Virus record (IMG/VR): IMGVR_UViG_3300027687_000027 | Location: 1 to 42,118 of that record | Length of the DNA: 42,118 nucleotides | Origin: a virus | Direction: 5' to 3' (one strand) | Shown: piece after piece, positions 10,335-18,200 of the stretch | Layout of the letters: each line of letters opens with the position of its first letter | Numbering within the stretch: position 1 is the stretch's first letter | Notes under the pieces: generated by a model | Database searches by the model: none | What the model was told of the DNA's origin: nothing | The model's input: only the letters and a program-made list of their open reading frames with translations | Made by a program: the position numbers and the translations under genes

Positions 10335-10652
10335 ATGGCAAGTGGAAGATTAGGAGCAAATGATGTAGCGGCAGCAACATATACGACAGTATATACCTGT
10401 CCGGCGTCTACATTTGCTGTTGTAAGCATTAACTTTTTAAATAGAGGAAATGCATCGTGTTTTGTAAGATTAGCAGTAGCTGATGCAAGTACCCCAACAG
10501 CAGGAGAGTTTATGGAATATGATACTGAACTCACTGCTAAGTCGGTTCTAGAAAGGACTGGACTTGTGTTAAGTGCTGGTCAATTATTAGTTGTTTATTC
10601 GAACATTGCAAACATAAGTGCTGTGACGTTTGGAATAGAGACAGCGGCATAA
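10335..10652 (+). CDS. Small virion structural protein
   Basis: This 105-aa, beta-rich, Ala/Ser/Thr-rich protein contains RLGANDVAAATYTTVYTCPA at the N-terminus and LNRGNASCFVRLAVADA in the middle. Similar short proteins occur in the fibre regions of marine T4-like phages and are usually called virion structural proteins; no biochemical role is known to me. It follows fibre B by 15 bases with a GGAGA ribosome site, so it is probably co-transcribed. A small beta-sandwich capping or decorating protein would fit. Confidence 0.65.
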   Translation: MASGRLGANDVAAATYTTVYTCPASTFAVVSINFLNRGNASCFVRLAVADASTPTAGEFMEYDTELTAKSVLERTGLVLSAGQLLVVYSNIANISAVTFGIETAA

Positions 10653-10655
10653 ATA
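10648..10655 (+). promoter_or_regulatory. Late promoter octamer CATAAATA
   Basis: CATAAATA overlaps the TAA stop of the preceding gene and lies 21 bases before the ATG at 10677, with an AAAGGA ribosome site between. It matches seven of eight positions of the T4 late core. Confidence 0.6.
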
Positions 10656-10676
10656 CAATGACAAAGGAATTATAAA

Positions 10677-11009
10677 ATGGGAAGATATATTAATGCAACT
10701 CCTGGAGTAGCTTCGGTAATACGTACAATTAGTACAACCTACCAAGCATTGCCAAACGATCGTATAATGGCAGATTGTAATAGCGCCGCTTTTACAATTA
10801 CATTACCAGCTGCAGCAAGTATTGTAGCAGGAGATGTAATACAAATTTACGATATTACCGGAAGTGCAGCTACAAATAACATTACAGTAGGCAGAAACAG
10901 TTCAAATATTAATAGTACTGCAGCCGACTTAACAATAAATGTTGCTAACGCTGTGACTACACTAACGTATACTAATGTAACGTACGGCTGGGTTATTACA
11001 AATAACTAA
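10677..11009 (+). CDS. Small fibre/adhesin-like domain protein
   Basis: This 110-aa protein contains the pattern FTITLPAAASIVAGDVIQIYD, then GSAATNNITVGRN, then TLTYTNVTYGWVI. That combination is a common beta-stranded module in phage tail fibres and appendages (ITLP..GD.I.I.D..G.A..NNITV..N). Here it stands alone as a single-domain gene. It probably forms a trimeric or stacked appendage element beside the cysteine-rich adhesins; exact function unknown. The spacing to the next gene is 15 bases with a GGAGAGAG ribosome site, so the next gene is likely in the same transcript. Confidence 0.65.
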   Translation: MGRYINATPGVASVIRTISTTYQALPNDRIMADCNSAAFTITLPAAASIVAGDVIQIYDITGSAATNNITVGRNSSNINSTAADLTINVANAVTTLTYTNVTYGWVITNN

Positions 11010-11024
11010 TGGAGAGAGTTTAAA

Positions 11025-12032
11025 ATGGCTACGCTATCATCGATCATACTGGCAAAGAATCCAACATTTGTTAACCAGGAAAATAATCTAGAAAAAGGGA
11101 GATTGTTTTATTTCTCTCCTGTTCAACAACATAATCAATGCACTAAGTTTACCTGGAAATCTCCAGGTGCAGGAACTGCACGGATAGAAATTTGGGGGGC
11201 AGGCGGAAGCGGTGGCAAAATGTGTTGCTGTGGAGGCGGAGTACCCGGCAACCCTGGAGCATATGTAGTTAAAACTTTTATAACTGATGCAGCAAGCAAA
11301 GTTTGCGGATGTATTGGTATTTCTTGTGGTAATGCTGACGTATTGTGTTACAGAGGAAGAAGTACAGGAACTTGTGTGTGCTGGTTTGGAACAGCTGCAG
11401 ATTCAGCACTTTGTGGTTGTTTATGTGCAGAAGGCGGCGAAGGCGGAACAACATGGTGTGCGCCAAGTTCGTCAAATTTTTGTTGCTTTGTAGCAGACGC
11501 AAAATTTTGTACAACAGCAATGACCAATCCTGCAGGAGTAGCCTGGGGAACAGGTTGTGGACTAGCATGTAATACAAGAAACACAACTGCCGCATTAACA
11601 ATAGCCAATGCATATGGCGGAGATCTTAACTGCCCAGGCGGAATTAGCTGTACAAGTTGGTATAATTGTGATAGTGCAAACCATTGTTATGCTCAATACC
11701 ATATACGAACTCCAGCAGGTGTACACAGTACATGCGGAGCAACAGTAACGTACTCAGGAGACAACGACAGTGCAATCGCTGTAGGCGGAACAGCACAGTA
11801 TCACTCATCACACAAAATGGCATTAGAAGCAGCATCAAGGTCTCCAGAAGCCGGGCACACTATGGGGTTGTGTTATTTTAGTAGACTGTGTGGATGTTAT
11901 GAAGTTAACGGTTGTCAAGCAACTCTACCGCACGGGCATGGCGGCGCACCTCCACAAACATGTAGTGGTGTTAGAGATCAAGGACAACGTGGCGGCATGG
12001 GGGCTATTAGAATATTATGGAATGCAACTTGA
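11025..12032 (+). CDS. Cysteine-rich glycine-rich tail adhesin, paralogue 1 of 3
   Basis: The protein has 335 aa and I count 29 cysteines (8.7%), many as CC or CxC pairs. A strand ending IEIWGAGGSGG (near residue 54) is followed at once by a CCC cluster, and the C-terminus is RGGMGAIRILWNAT. This IxIWGAGG ... GGxGxxRIxW frame is the pattern of glycine-rich phage fibre-tip domains, including T2-type gp38-like adhesins built from glycine-rich motifs. The cysteines occupy the loops between. I infer a receptor-binding tip protein stabilised by disulfides or bound metal. The N-terminal NLEKGRLFYFSP segment is shared with the next two genes and may be the attachment region. A zinc- or iron-loaded spike is an untested alternative. 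Confidence 0.6.
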   Translation: MATLSSIILAKNPTFVNQENNLEKGRLFYFSPVQQHNQCTKFTWKSPGAGTARIEIWGAGGSGGKMCCCGGGVPGNPGAYVVKTFITDAASKVCGCIGISCGNADVLCYRGRSTGTCVCWFGTAADSALCGCLCAEGGEGGTTWCAPSSSNFCCFVADAKFCTTAMTNPAGVAWGTGCGLACNTRNTTAALTIANAYGGDLNCPGGISCTSWYNCDSANHCYAQYHIRTPAGVHSTCGATVTYSGDNDSAIAVGGTAQYHSSHKMALEAASRSPEAGHTMGLCYFSRLCGCYEVNGCQATLPHGHGGAPPQTCSGVRDQGQRGGMGAIRILWNAT

Positions 12033-12057
12033 TGATTAACTATAGGAATTTATTATA

Positions 12058-13065
12058 ATGGCAACTTCACTCTCAACTTTAATTAACGACAGACTAGCAA
12101 AGTCGTTTCCTCCCGAGGAATCTAATCTAGAAGATGGACAGATTTTTGTATTTTGTTCAGCTAGAGAGTTTGGCTGCTTTACTAACTGTTTTGCTTGGTA
12201 TGCACCAGCAGCAGGAACTGCTAAAATTGAAATTTGGGGAGCAGGAGGAAGTACTGGGTGTCAATGTTGTTGTAACTATAGTGTAGGTGGACAATCAGGC
12301 GCTTATGTTAAAAAATCAGTAACAATGGCATCAGGAGGATATGTTTGTGGAAACACAGGTCATCCTTGTATGCCTAACGCAGCTTTTTGTTATCCAAACT
12401 GTTCAATGGCAACGTGTGCAACAATTTGCTTAGGAACAGCAAGTTCATGTAGTTGTATATGTGCTCAAGGTGGTAACGGCGGATTTTCAGGATGTCATAC
12501 AGGACAATCAACTCATTGTTGTTTACAAAAATGTTGTTTTGGTACTGTAAATGGATCTAGTTTAACTGTAACCCCAACAGGCACAGGTTGCGGATATACA
12601 TGTGGATGTAGAAATACATATGCTGTAGCAACCGGCTACGGCGGAGATATTAATTGCCCAGGAACATATGGTTGTACTGGATATTGGACTTGTAACACAT
12701 CAAGTAGTACAAATCATATGCAACACTCAAACGCTATACCACATGGACAGTACTCAACCGGTCAAGCAACGTCAATGGTTGGAGCAGACAGTGGTCATAC
12801 AATGGGTAACTCACAATCAGGACAGGGTCCTAGTAATTTACAAGGTGGTAGAGGAGCGATAAACAGAAACAGCGGAGCAGGCCATATGGGGCTCTCATCA
12901 TGTTGGGCCAGTGGTACAACATGTGCATGTTATGAAACATTTGCGTGTATCTCATTAGTACCGCCAGGACAAGGATCTTCAATGATGCAAGGTTGTCCAG
13001 ATGTAAGAAACGTTGGTAGCAGGGGCGGCCTTGGTTACGTAAGAATATTATTTAAAGCGACATAG
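12058..13065 (+). CDS. Cysteine-rich glycine-rich tail adhesin, paralogue 2 of 3
   Basis: The protein has 335 aa with 32 cysteines by count (9.6%). It has the same frame as its neighbours: NLEDGQIFVF near residue 25, IEIWGAGGS followed by CQCCC, a CSCICAQGGNGG motif in the middle, GYGGDINCPG around residue 195, and C-terminal RGGLGYVRILFKAT. The section around residues 225-280 is rich in Gly, Ser, Gln and Asn and differs most from paralogue 1, as expected for a receptor-contacting loop region under diversification. The gap from paralogue 1 is 25 bases with a TAGGAA ribosome site. The function is inferred to be host recognition. Confidence 0.6.
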   Translation: MATSLSTLINDRLAKSFPPEESNLEDGQIFVFCSAREFGCFTNCFAWYAPAAGTAKIEIWGAGGSTGCQCCCNYSVGGQSGAYVKKSVTMASGGYVCGNTGHPCMPNAAFCYPNCSMATCATICLGTASSCSCICAQGGNGGFSGCHTGQSTHCCLQKCCFGTVNGSSLTVTPTGTGCGYTCGCRNTYAVATGYGGDINCPGTYGCTGYWTCNTSSSTNHMQHSNAIPHGQYSTGQATSMVGADSGHTMGNSQSGQGPSNLQGGRGAINRNSGAGHMGLSSCWASGTTCACYETFACISLVPPGQGSSMMQGCPDVRNVGSRGGLGYVRILFKAT

Positions 13066-13076
13066 GAAAAAATTAC

Positions 13077-14171
13077 ATGGCAACTTTATCATCATTATTA
13101 TCAAGCAAGTCTTTGCTTACAGACGGAACTGAAGAAACAAATCTGGAAGGTGGAAGACTATGGGGCTACAGTCCGCAAAACCACAGTGAATTTTCAGGAG
13201 GCGGAGCAAAGTTTTATGGTTGTCAAATTTCAAACGATAATGCTTGGGTAGGCGAAGTCGAGGTAGAGATGTGGGGAGCAGGCGGTCGAGGCAATAGCTG
13301 TAGTTGTTGCTGTGCTTCAGGACCAGGTGGTAATCCAGGGTCCTATATAAGATTTAAAACTATAATGACACGGTCAGGATTTATCTGTACTACAGGAATG
13401 AGAGCATGTCAAAGTGGTGCACACTGTCAATGTGGAGGACAAGGATCTGCAACTTGTGCAATTGTATGTGCTGGATGTATACCGAATACATGTGTATATA
13501 CATGTTCTTGTGCATGTGCTCAAGCAGGGCTAGGCGGAAGATCTATGTGTATTAGTGGCGGCGCATCAATGATGTGTTGCTTAGGAACAAACGGAGCATG
13601 TATTACCCCTAACGTAGATTATGAAGGTAATGCTGTTAGTGACGGATGTGGAATGGTTTGTAATGTTGGTAACGCTAACAACTGGCCTACAGTAGCAAGT
13701 TTACCGGTAGCTAATTACACTAATGGCGGCAATATATCTAGCGTTGTTTGTTGTAACAGTGATATTAACAGAGTAGCATGTATATTCTACGGACATTGTA
13801 ATCAATGTTGCTGGAACTGTCATAGACAAATAATACATACAGCACCAATGAGATATTCAACATGTGGCGGAGAGATGCAACTTAATCATGGTTGGAGTGA
13901 CAACATGACATACCAGGGTAGTCCTTTTGGACAGATGGATGCAGCTGTGCAAGGGATGAGTAGATCACCAACAGCTGGGTTAAGACCAAGTTTTTGTTGG
14001 CAAGGATCAAAAATGTGTACTTGTTATGAGTGGACAGGATGTACACCGTTTTGGCCTATAGCACAATCGGCTCCGTCTGATTTTGCATGTAGTGGTGTTA
14101 GAACACACGGGTTCACAGGCGGTCACGGAGCAATAAGAATTAAATACTTAGGAAATATAACAGTCTATTAA
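13077..14171 (+). CDS. Cysteine-rich glycine-rich tail adhesin, paralogue 3 of 3
   Basis: The protein has 364 aa with 35 cysteines by count (9.6%). The frame is conserved: NLEGGRLWGYSP, VEMWGAGGRG followed by CSCCC, CSCACAQAGLGG in the middle, and GFTGGHGAIRIKYLG near the end. A unique stretch around residue 240 combines His and Cys (HCNQCCWNCH), which resembles a metal-binding cluster more than disulfide pairs. It is longer than its neighbours and has a short extra tail (NITVY). It starts 11 bases after paralogue 2 with a TAGGAAAA ribosome site. The set of three suggests a repertoire of related tips or a hetero-oligomer. Confidence 0.6.
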   Translation: MATLSSLLSSKSLLTDGTEETNLEGGRLWGYSPQNHSEFSGGGAKFYGCQISNDNAWVGEVEVEMWGAGGRGNSCSCCCASGPGGNPGSYIRFKTIMTRSGFICTTGMRACQSGAHCQCGGQGSATCAIVCAGCIPNTCVYTCSCACAQAGLGGRSMCISGGASMMCCLGTNGACITPNVDYEGNAVSDGCGMVCNVGNANNWPTVASLPVANYTNGGNISSVVCCNSDINRVACIFYGHCNQCCWNCHRQIIHTAPMRYSTCGGEMQLNHGWSDNMTYQGSPFGQMDAAVQGMSRSPTAGLRPSFCWQGSKMCTCYEWTGCTPFWPIAQSAPSDFACSGVRTHGFTGGHGAIRIKYLGNITVY

Positions 14172-14177
14172 TAACAG

Positions 14178-14198
14178 TTATACAGTTTACCTGTATAA
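14178..14198. repeat. Perfect 8-bp inverted repeat over a late promoter
   Basis: TTATACAG (14178-14185) and CTGTATAA (14191-14198) are exact reverse complements separated by five bases. There is no T-run after it, so it does not look like an intrinsic terminator. Its right arm overlaps the TATAAATA octamer at 14194-14201, so it could be an operator or an RNA hairpin at the promoter. Confidence 0.55.
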
Positions 14199-14201
14199 AT
14201 A
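14194..14201 (+). promoter_or_regulatory. Late promoter octamer TATAAATA (exact T4 core)
   Basis: The exact T4 late-promoter octamer sits 31 bases before the ATG at 14233, after the end of the third cysteine-rich gene. It marks the His-rich gene as a separate late transcription unit. Confidence 0.75.
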
Positions 14202-14232
14202 TAACATAGATACTTAATTAAGGAATGAAAAA

Positions 14233-14901
14233 ATGATTACAAAAACTTTTACCCAGAATTACCCAGATCAGCCTTGGGCAGCGGCAGTAACAGATGGAAA
14301 CAGTGTTACTGTAACATGGAAAGGCACTCGTTATTATACTTTTAGTAGAGTTACTGCAACAGGCGGAGTACATGCATTTGAAGATCAAGATGACAATCGT
14401 GATAGGTTAGCAGCTGAACTAGCTTCTCATGTACACGAAGGTCATACTTTTCACATATTAGATGCATTAGCACATCCACATGTAGCAGCTTACATAATGG
14501 GCGATGACACTATTCCTGCACACGATGCAACAGGAGGCATACCACATTATGTTTTCAACACACCAAACGATGATGAAGATTACGTATATGAGTACAACGT
14601 TCAAAACTTTGTACAATCATTATACAACGGACAGGAAGCAATAACATATAATGTTGATAGTGACACTTTTACAATGCCTGGCTTCTTGGCACATCCACTT
14701 TCTAACACAAGTATTTTTACTGCATACGAAGAAGAAGCAGAAAGAATTGATTCAGCAGTTACAGGTAGAGCAGATGAATTTACAGCAGATGAACTAACAG
14801 CATTAAAAGCTTCTTCAGTATGGCTTAAAGGTGTAAGAGCAAGGTACGGATCAATTGAACCGTGGAAAATTCCACACCCAGAGCACGGCGTTACATACTA
14901 A
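14233..14901 (+). CDS. His-rich protein of unknown function in the adhesin locus
   Basis: This 222-aa protein resembles no family I can name firmly. It has a beta-rich N-terminus (residues 1-50), then a histidine cluster with six His in about seventeen residues (SHVHEGHTFHILDALAHPH, near residues 76-94), an acidic Asp/Glu-rich middle, and a helical C-terminus (EEEAERIDSAV, ELTALKASSVWLKGVRARYG). A helical C-terminus on a beta head recalls tail-fibre assembly/chaperone proteins, and its place directly after the adhesin genes would suit a gp38- or gp57-like helper; this is only inference. The His cluster could bind a metal, which is notable beside three cysteine-rich proteins. The start has an AAGGAA ribosome site. 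Confidence 0.6.
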   Translation: MITKTFTQNYPDQPWAAAVTDGNSVTVTWKGTRYYTFSRVTATGGVHAFEDQDDNRDRLAAELASHVHEGHTFHILDALAHPHVAAYIMGDDTIPAHDATGGIPHYVFNTPNDDEDYVYEYNVQNFVQSLYNGQEAITYNVDSDTFTMPGFLAHPLSNTSIFTAYEEEAERIDSAVTGRADEFTADELTALKASSVWLKGVRARYGSIEPWKIPHPEHGVTY

Positions 14902-14931
14902 ATAAAATCGTTTCATAATTAAGTAAGGCCT

Positions 14932-14961
14932 TTGGTCTCACTCTATAAGTAGTAGTATAAT
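14932..14961 (+). promoter_or_regulatory. Possible sigma70-type promoter for the glycan-modification pair
   Basis: A perfect TATAAT at 14956-14961 lies 30 bases before the ATG at 14992, with TTGGTC 18 bases upstream as a weak -35 element. An AAAGGAAA ribosome site follows. The -35 match is poor (three of six), so the call depends mainly on the -10 box and on the 90-base gap. Confidence 0.4.
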
Positions 14962-14991
14962 GTTTACTACAATCCAAAAGGAAATTTATAG

Positions 14992-15945
14992 ATGAGATCA
15001 AAGGCTTTTTTTGTCAACGGCGGATACGGTAGAGTGGTTAGTTCTATTCCCGGCTTTGAACTATATGCTAAAGAATCAGGCGATAAAGACTTTATTATTG
15101 TTTGCGAAGGCGGCACTGATGCATTTAAAGGACATCCAGATTTAGATCATAGAGCGTATGATAACTGGCACAAGAATTTATTTAAAGAAAAATTAATTGA
15201 TAAAGATATTGTATCACCTGAACCATATCGAATATGGGAATACTATAATCAAAAAGCTAGTTTAGCTCAAGGTTATGATATTGCAATTAATAACAAAGGT
15301 TTAAGAGATTTACCAAAACCAAGAATGTTTCTATCAAAAGAAGAAACACTTATGGGTAGACAAATAGTTAATCAAGTAAAAGAAAAATTAAAAAAAGAAA
15401 AAGTTGCAATTATTCAACCATTTGGTAGAGGAATAACTCACGTAGATAACACATTTGTTGACAACACTGGACGAAGTATTGAATACAAAGATCTTAAAGA
15501 AATAATTAGAAAACTACAAGAAAATGATTTTGCTGTAGTAACAATGGCAGAAATGGGATTTGATTTTACTAAAGATAAATTTAAAGACGATGTTGCAATG
15601 CCAGAATCAGTTTCATTGAGACATTGGTCTGCAGCAATTAAGTTTGCCAATCATTTTATTGGTTGTGATAGTGTTGGACAACATTTGTCGTATATCATGG
15701 ACACACCTTCAACAATTATTCTTGGTCCTACATATCCTATAAACGTATCTTATCCTGATTGTGATTATTTTAATATTGTTGATTTAGGTCAACACGGTAG
15801 AGTATATGATCCAATTAGAATAATGCCAGACGAAACTACATCAAGACATAATGAAAATTTAATGTCAATGAGTAAAGATATTGTTGAATATGTAATTGAT
15901 AGAGTATTAGGAAAACCAATAGAGGAAGAAAATGACACAAAGTAA
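14992..15945 (+). CDS. GT9/heptosyltransferase-like glycosyltransferase
   Basis: This 317-aa protein appears to have two Rossmann-like halves. The C-terminal half carries HFIGCDSVGQHLSYIMDTPS followed by TIILGPTYP, which corresponds to the FIGxDSGxxHLAxxLGTPtvxLFG motif of GT-B family 9 enzymes (LPS heptosyltransferases and relatives). The segment KVAIIQPFGRG near residue 145 fits the start of the donor-binding half. The N-terminus (FFVNGGYGRVVSSIPGFELYAK) fits the acceptor half. GT9 enzymes commonly use ADP-heptose, and ADP-heptose genes are on the minus strand about 10 kb away. The substrate is inferred. Its end overlaps the carbamoyltransferase by 14 bases, so the two are coupled. It could instead use another ADP- or GDP-sugar. 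Confidence 0.65.
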   Translation: MRSKAFFVNGGYGRVVSSIPGFELYAKESGDKDFIIVCEGGTDAFKGHPDLDHRAYDNWHKNLFKEKLIDKDIVSPEPYRIWEYYNQKASLAQGYDIAINNKGLRDLPKPRMFLSKEETLMGRQIVNQVKEKLKKEKVAIIQPFGRGITHVDNTFVDNTGRSIEYKDLKEIIRKLQENDFAVVTMAEMGFDFTKDKFKDDVAMPESVSLRHWSAAIKFANHFIGCDSVGQHLSYIMDTPSTIILGPTYPINVSYPDCDYFNIVDLGQHGRVYDPIRIMPDETTSRHNENLMSMSKDIVEYVIDRVLGKPIEEENDTK

Positions 15946-17743
15946 AACACAATGGATTGCAGGAATTGCAAGAGGCCACAATTCAGGAATTTGTTTATTA
16001 AAAGATGGCAAAATTGTATTTTCAATAGAAGAAGAAAGACTAAGTCGTACCAAATACGATGGAGGACCGTTGGCGTCTATTGTTAAAATCTTAGAATATA
16101 CAGATAGACTAGATTACTTAGTTGTAGCTCATACTCAACCGTTAAGTGTGTCATCGCCTAAATTAGAATTTTCCGGTGACGATGTATATACAGGGTTGTG
16201 TAAAAAATTAGGATTAATAGATGGAAAATTTAGAGGACAGGAGCAGCATCCTCAAGTTGTCGATGTATCTGATCAACATCATAAGTTACATGCAGCGTGT
16301 GCGTTTTATAGAAGTGGATTTGAAGATGCAGTGGGTGTAGTAATTGACGGTGCAGGAACATTTATACAAATGACTGTGAATAACGAAGATACAATGGGTT
16401 TTGAAACTGAAACATTATTTAACTGCTCTTATCCTGCAAAGTTTCAAACAATAGGAAAACATATTGCAACTAGAGGACCGCATGCTACAGATTTTATTCA
16501 AACAGAAGAAGATGGAAACTCGCTTGAAATAACAGTATCCGATCGTGCCGGCATAGTTAAAGTTTATGAAGCAGTTACTCAGTACTGTGGGTTTAGTGCA
16601 ATTGAGGCTGGAAAAACTATGGGACTATTTCCATATGGTGAAAAGAATGATAAAATTCCTCAATTATTTGACGATATGGGCAGAGTTCCGTTGTCAAATA
16701 GAAATTTAGTTGCTCCAACATATCCTAATGCTGCAGTAGTGAATGAACATTTATACACTGAGTTATCTGGAAAAAATATTTATGATGGATCACCAGAAGG
16801 CGAAACCATTGACCTAACTCTTTTGCAAAATAGAAGAGACCTTGCGTATGCATGTCAAACCGAAACTCAACAAGCCGCTTCTAATTTAATTAGAGAAGCT
16901 GTTGAAAGAAGTGGTAAAAAGAATGTAGTAATTAGTGGCGGATACGGATTAAATTGTGTAGCAAACTATTATTACTTAAAAGATCTAGAAGACTTAGATA
17001 TAAACCTTTACGTAGAACCAGTGTCTAATGATGCAGGTACTGCTATGGGTGCTGCTATGATGATGCATCATCAACTTACAAATAGCGAAGTAGTTTTAGA
17101 TAGAACAAATAATTTATATCTTGGACCAAAATATGATTATAAGTCGCAACAACTTAAAGCAATTGCTAAAGAATATAACGCAGATGTAACTGATTGCACA
17201 AATGAAGATGTAATAGATTTAATTACTTCAAAAAATATTGTTGCAATTTTTCAAGGTCAAAGTGAAAACGGACCAAGAGCACTAGGCAACAGATCATTGT
17301 TATATGATCCTACTGATCCTAACGGCAAGGATCATGTTAACGAAATTAAACATCGAGAATACTTTAGACCGTTTGCAGGTAGTATCTTAGAAGAAGATGT
17401 ACACGAATGGTTTGACCTACGTGGTATGGAAAGTTCTCCAACTATGATGTATGCTGTAAATTGTCAGCCTGGCATTGAAGAAAAGATTCCTGCTATTATT
17501 CATGTTGACGGAACTTGTCGTATTCAAACCGTTAATAGAGACCAAAATAAACATTATTATGATCTAATTAAAGCGTTTAAAGAAAAGACAGGATGTCCTA
17601 TAATCTTTAATACAAGTTTTAATTTAGGTGGTGAACCTCTTGCAGAAACTCTTCAAGATGCACTTTGGACCTTGCAGGAAAGTAGAATAGAATACTTGTA
17701 TCTTCCTGAATATCAAACTCTGTTTACATTGAAAAACGAATAA
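15932..17743 (+). CDS. O-carbamoyltransferase, NodU/CmcH/TobZ family
   Basis: This 603-aa protein has the family's usual length and two-domain order. The N-terminal Kae1-like domain has ARGHNSGICLLKDGKI, the acidic EEERLSR motif, the metal-binding HxxxH (H116 KLH120) and VVIDGAGTF. The C-terminal YrdC-like region includes SGGYGLNCVANYYY, the phosphate-binding NGPRALGNRSLLYDP and EYFRPFAGSIL. Such enzymes move a carbamoyl group from carbamoyl phosphate, via carbamoyl-AMP, onto a hydroxyl of a sugar or antibiotic. Overlap with a GT9-like gene points to a sugar acceptor. In Pseudomonas aeruginosa the LPS core heptose is 7-O-carbamoylated, so a heptose acceptor is plausible but unproven. Confidence 0.88.
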   Translation: MTQSKTQWIAGIARGHNSGICLLKDGKIVFSIEEERLSRTKYDGGPLASIVKILEYTDRLDYLVVAHTQPLSVSSPKLEFSGDDVYTGLCKKLGLIDGKFRGQEQHPQVVDVSDQHHKLHAACAFYRSGFEDAVGVVIDGAGTFIQMTVNNEDTMGFETETLFNCSYPAKFQTIGKHIATRGPHATDFIQTEEDGNSLEITVSDRAGIVKVYEAVTQYCGFSAIEAGKTMGLFPYGEKNDKIPQLFDDMGRVPLSNRNLVAPTYPNAAVVNEHLYTELSGKNIYDGSPEGETIDLTLLQNRRDLAYACQTETQQAASNLIREAVERSGKKNVVISGGYGLNCVANYYYLKDLEDLDINLYVEPVSNDAGTAMGAAMMMHHQLTNSEVVLDRTNNLYLGPKYDYKSQQLKAIAKEYNADVTDCTNEDVIDLITSKNIVAIFQGQSENGPRALGNRSLLYDPTDPNGKDHVNEIKHREYFRPFAGSILEEDVHEWFDLRGMESSPTMMYAVNCQPGIEEKIPAIIHVDGTCRIQTVNRDQNKHYYDLIKAFKEKTGCPIIFNTSFNLGGEPLAETLQDALWTLQESRIEYLYLPEYQTLFTLKNE

Positions 17744-17746
17744 ATA
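17739..17746 (+). promoter_or_regulatory. Late promoter octamer AATAAATA
   Basis: AATAAATA overlaps the TAA stop of the carbamoyltransferase gene. It ends seven bases before the ATG at 17754, so a transcript from here would have almost no leader. A TATAAT also occurs at 17750-17755, but over the start codon. Confidence 0.45.
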
Positions 17747-17753
17747 TTGTATA

Positions 17754-18155
17754 ATGTTTAGTTTAGCAAAATTTTTTAATAAAGGTCTAAAGGACAGTGT
17801 GTTATTTCTTTCAAATGGTGCAATGTCTCATAATGGTCCTTGGAAGCAAGTATATACTAATACACTTTTAGATAGGTTTCATGTTGGTGACTTTTCTTCA
17901 GCGGAATACACTATCTCGGTTGATTATGATAAAGACAAAAAAGAAATACTTAAAGTATTAGTAACTGCAAGCCTAGACGAAGCAAGTATTATAATTTATG
18001 CAAGGAATAATCTAGGCACCAATCTTGTTAATATAACTGCTACAGTAAACAACAGCTATGTTGATATTATTGCTAATCCTACGGCATCAAATGAAGGATC
18101 CAAAATAATTTATACTGTTCAATATTATCAGAATCAAAATCCTCAAGTTGTCTAA
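17754..18155 (+). CDS. Hypothetical protein, orphan
   Basis: This 133-aa protein is unrecognised. It starts with an amphipathic, basic segment (FSLAKFFNKGLKDSVLFLSN), followed by beta-rich sequence with alternating hydrophobics and a C-terminus ending YYQNQNPQVV. There is no clear ribosome site before the first ATG, which lies ten bases after the preceding stop and just after a late octamer. An internal Met at residue 24 (MSHNGPWKQV) is an alternative start that would remove the basic segment. Its place between carbamoyltransferase and fibre genes suggests a small virion or fibre-associated protein, with low certainty. Confidence 0.6.
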   Translation: MFSLAKFFNKGLKDSVLFLSNGAMSHNGPWKQVYTNTLLDRFHVGDFSSAEYTISVDYDKDKKEILKVLVTASLDEASIIIYARNNLGTNLVNITATVNNSYVDIIANPTASNEGSKIIYTVQYYQNQNPQVV

Positions 18156-18167
18156 CATTTATAATAT

Positions 18168-18175
18168 GATAAATA
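18168..18175 (+). promoter_or_regulatory. Late promoter octamer GATAAATA
   Basis: GATAAATA lies 25 bases before the ATG at 18201, with a strong AGGAGGA ribosome site between. It matches seven of eight T4 late-core positions and sits in a 45-base intergenic gap. Confidence 0.65.
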
Positions 18176-18200
18176 TGTTAACTAGGAGGATTAATAGGAT

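Noticed and set aside
11278-11881. Several overlapping alternative frames on both strands across the first cysteine-rich gene
   Set aside because: TGT-rich codons read in other frames yield Leu/Val- or Gln-rich open frames; they are shadows of the cysteine-rich gene, which has conserved paralogues on either side of it in frame.
11025-14171. Metallothionein or conotoxin-like proteins
   Set aside because: Length, the (I/V)E(I/M)WGAGG strand and the GGxGxxRI C-terminus fit phage glycine-rich fibre tips; cysteine content alone is not enough for those families.
445-14171. Diversity-generating retroelement with variable/template repeats
   Set aside because: No reverse transcriptase gene and no template repeat near a fibre 3' end were found; the near-identical stretches lie mid-gene in paralogues.
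16098-17743. Carbamoyltransferase as a Kae1/TsaD tRNA-modification enzyme
   Set aside because: The length of 603 aa and the C-terminal NGPRALGNRS region fit NodU/CmcH/TobZ carbamoyltransferases; TsaD is shorter and lacks that region.
18157-18174. Inverted repeat ATTTAT/ATAAAT near a late promoter
   Set aside because: Only six AT-only base pairs; expected by chance in this composition.
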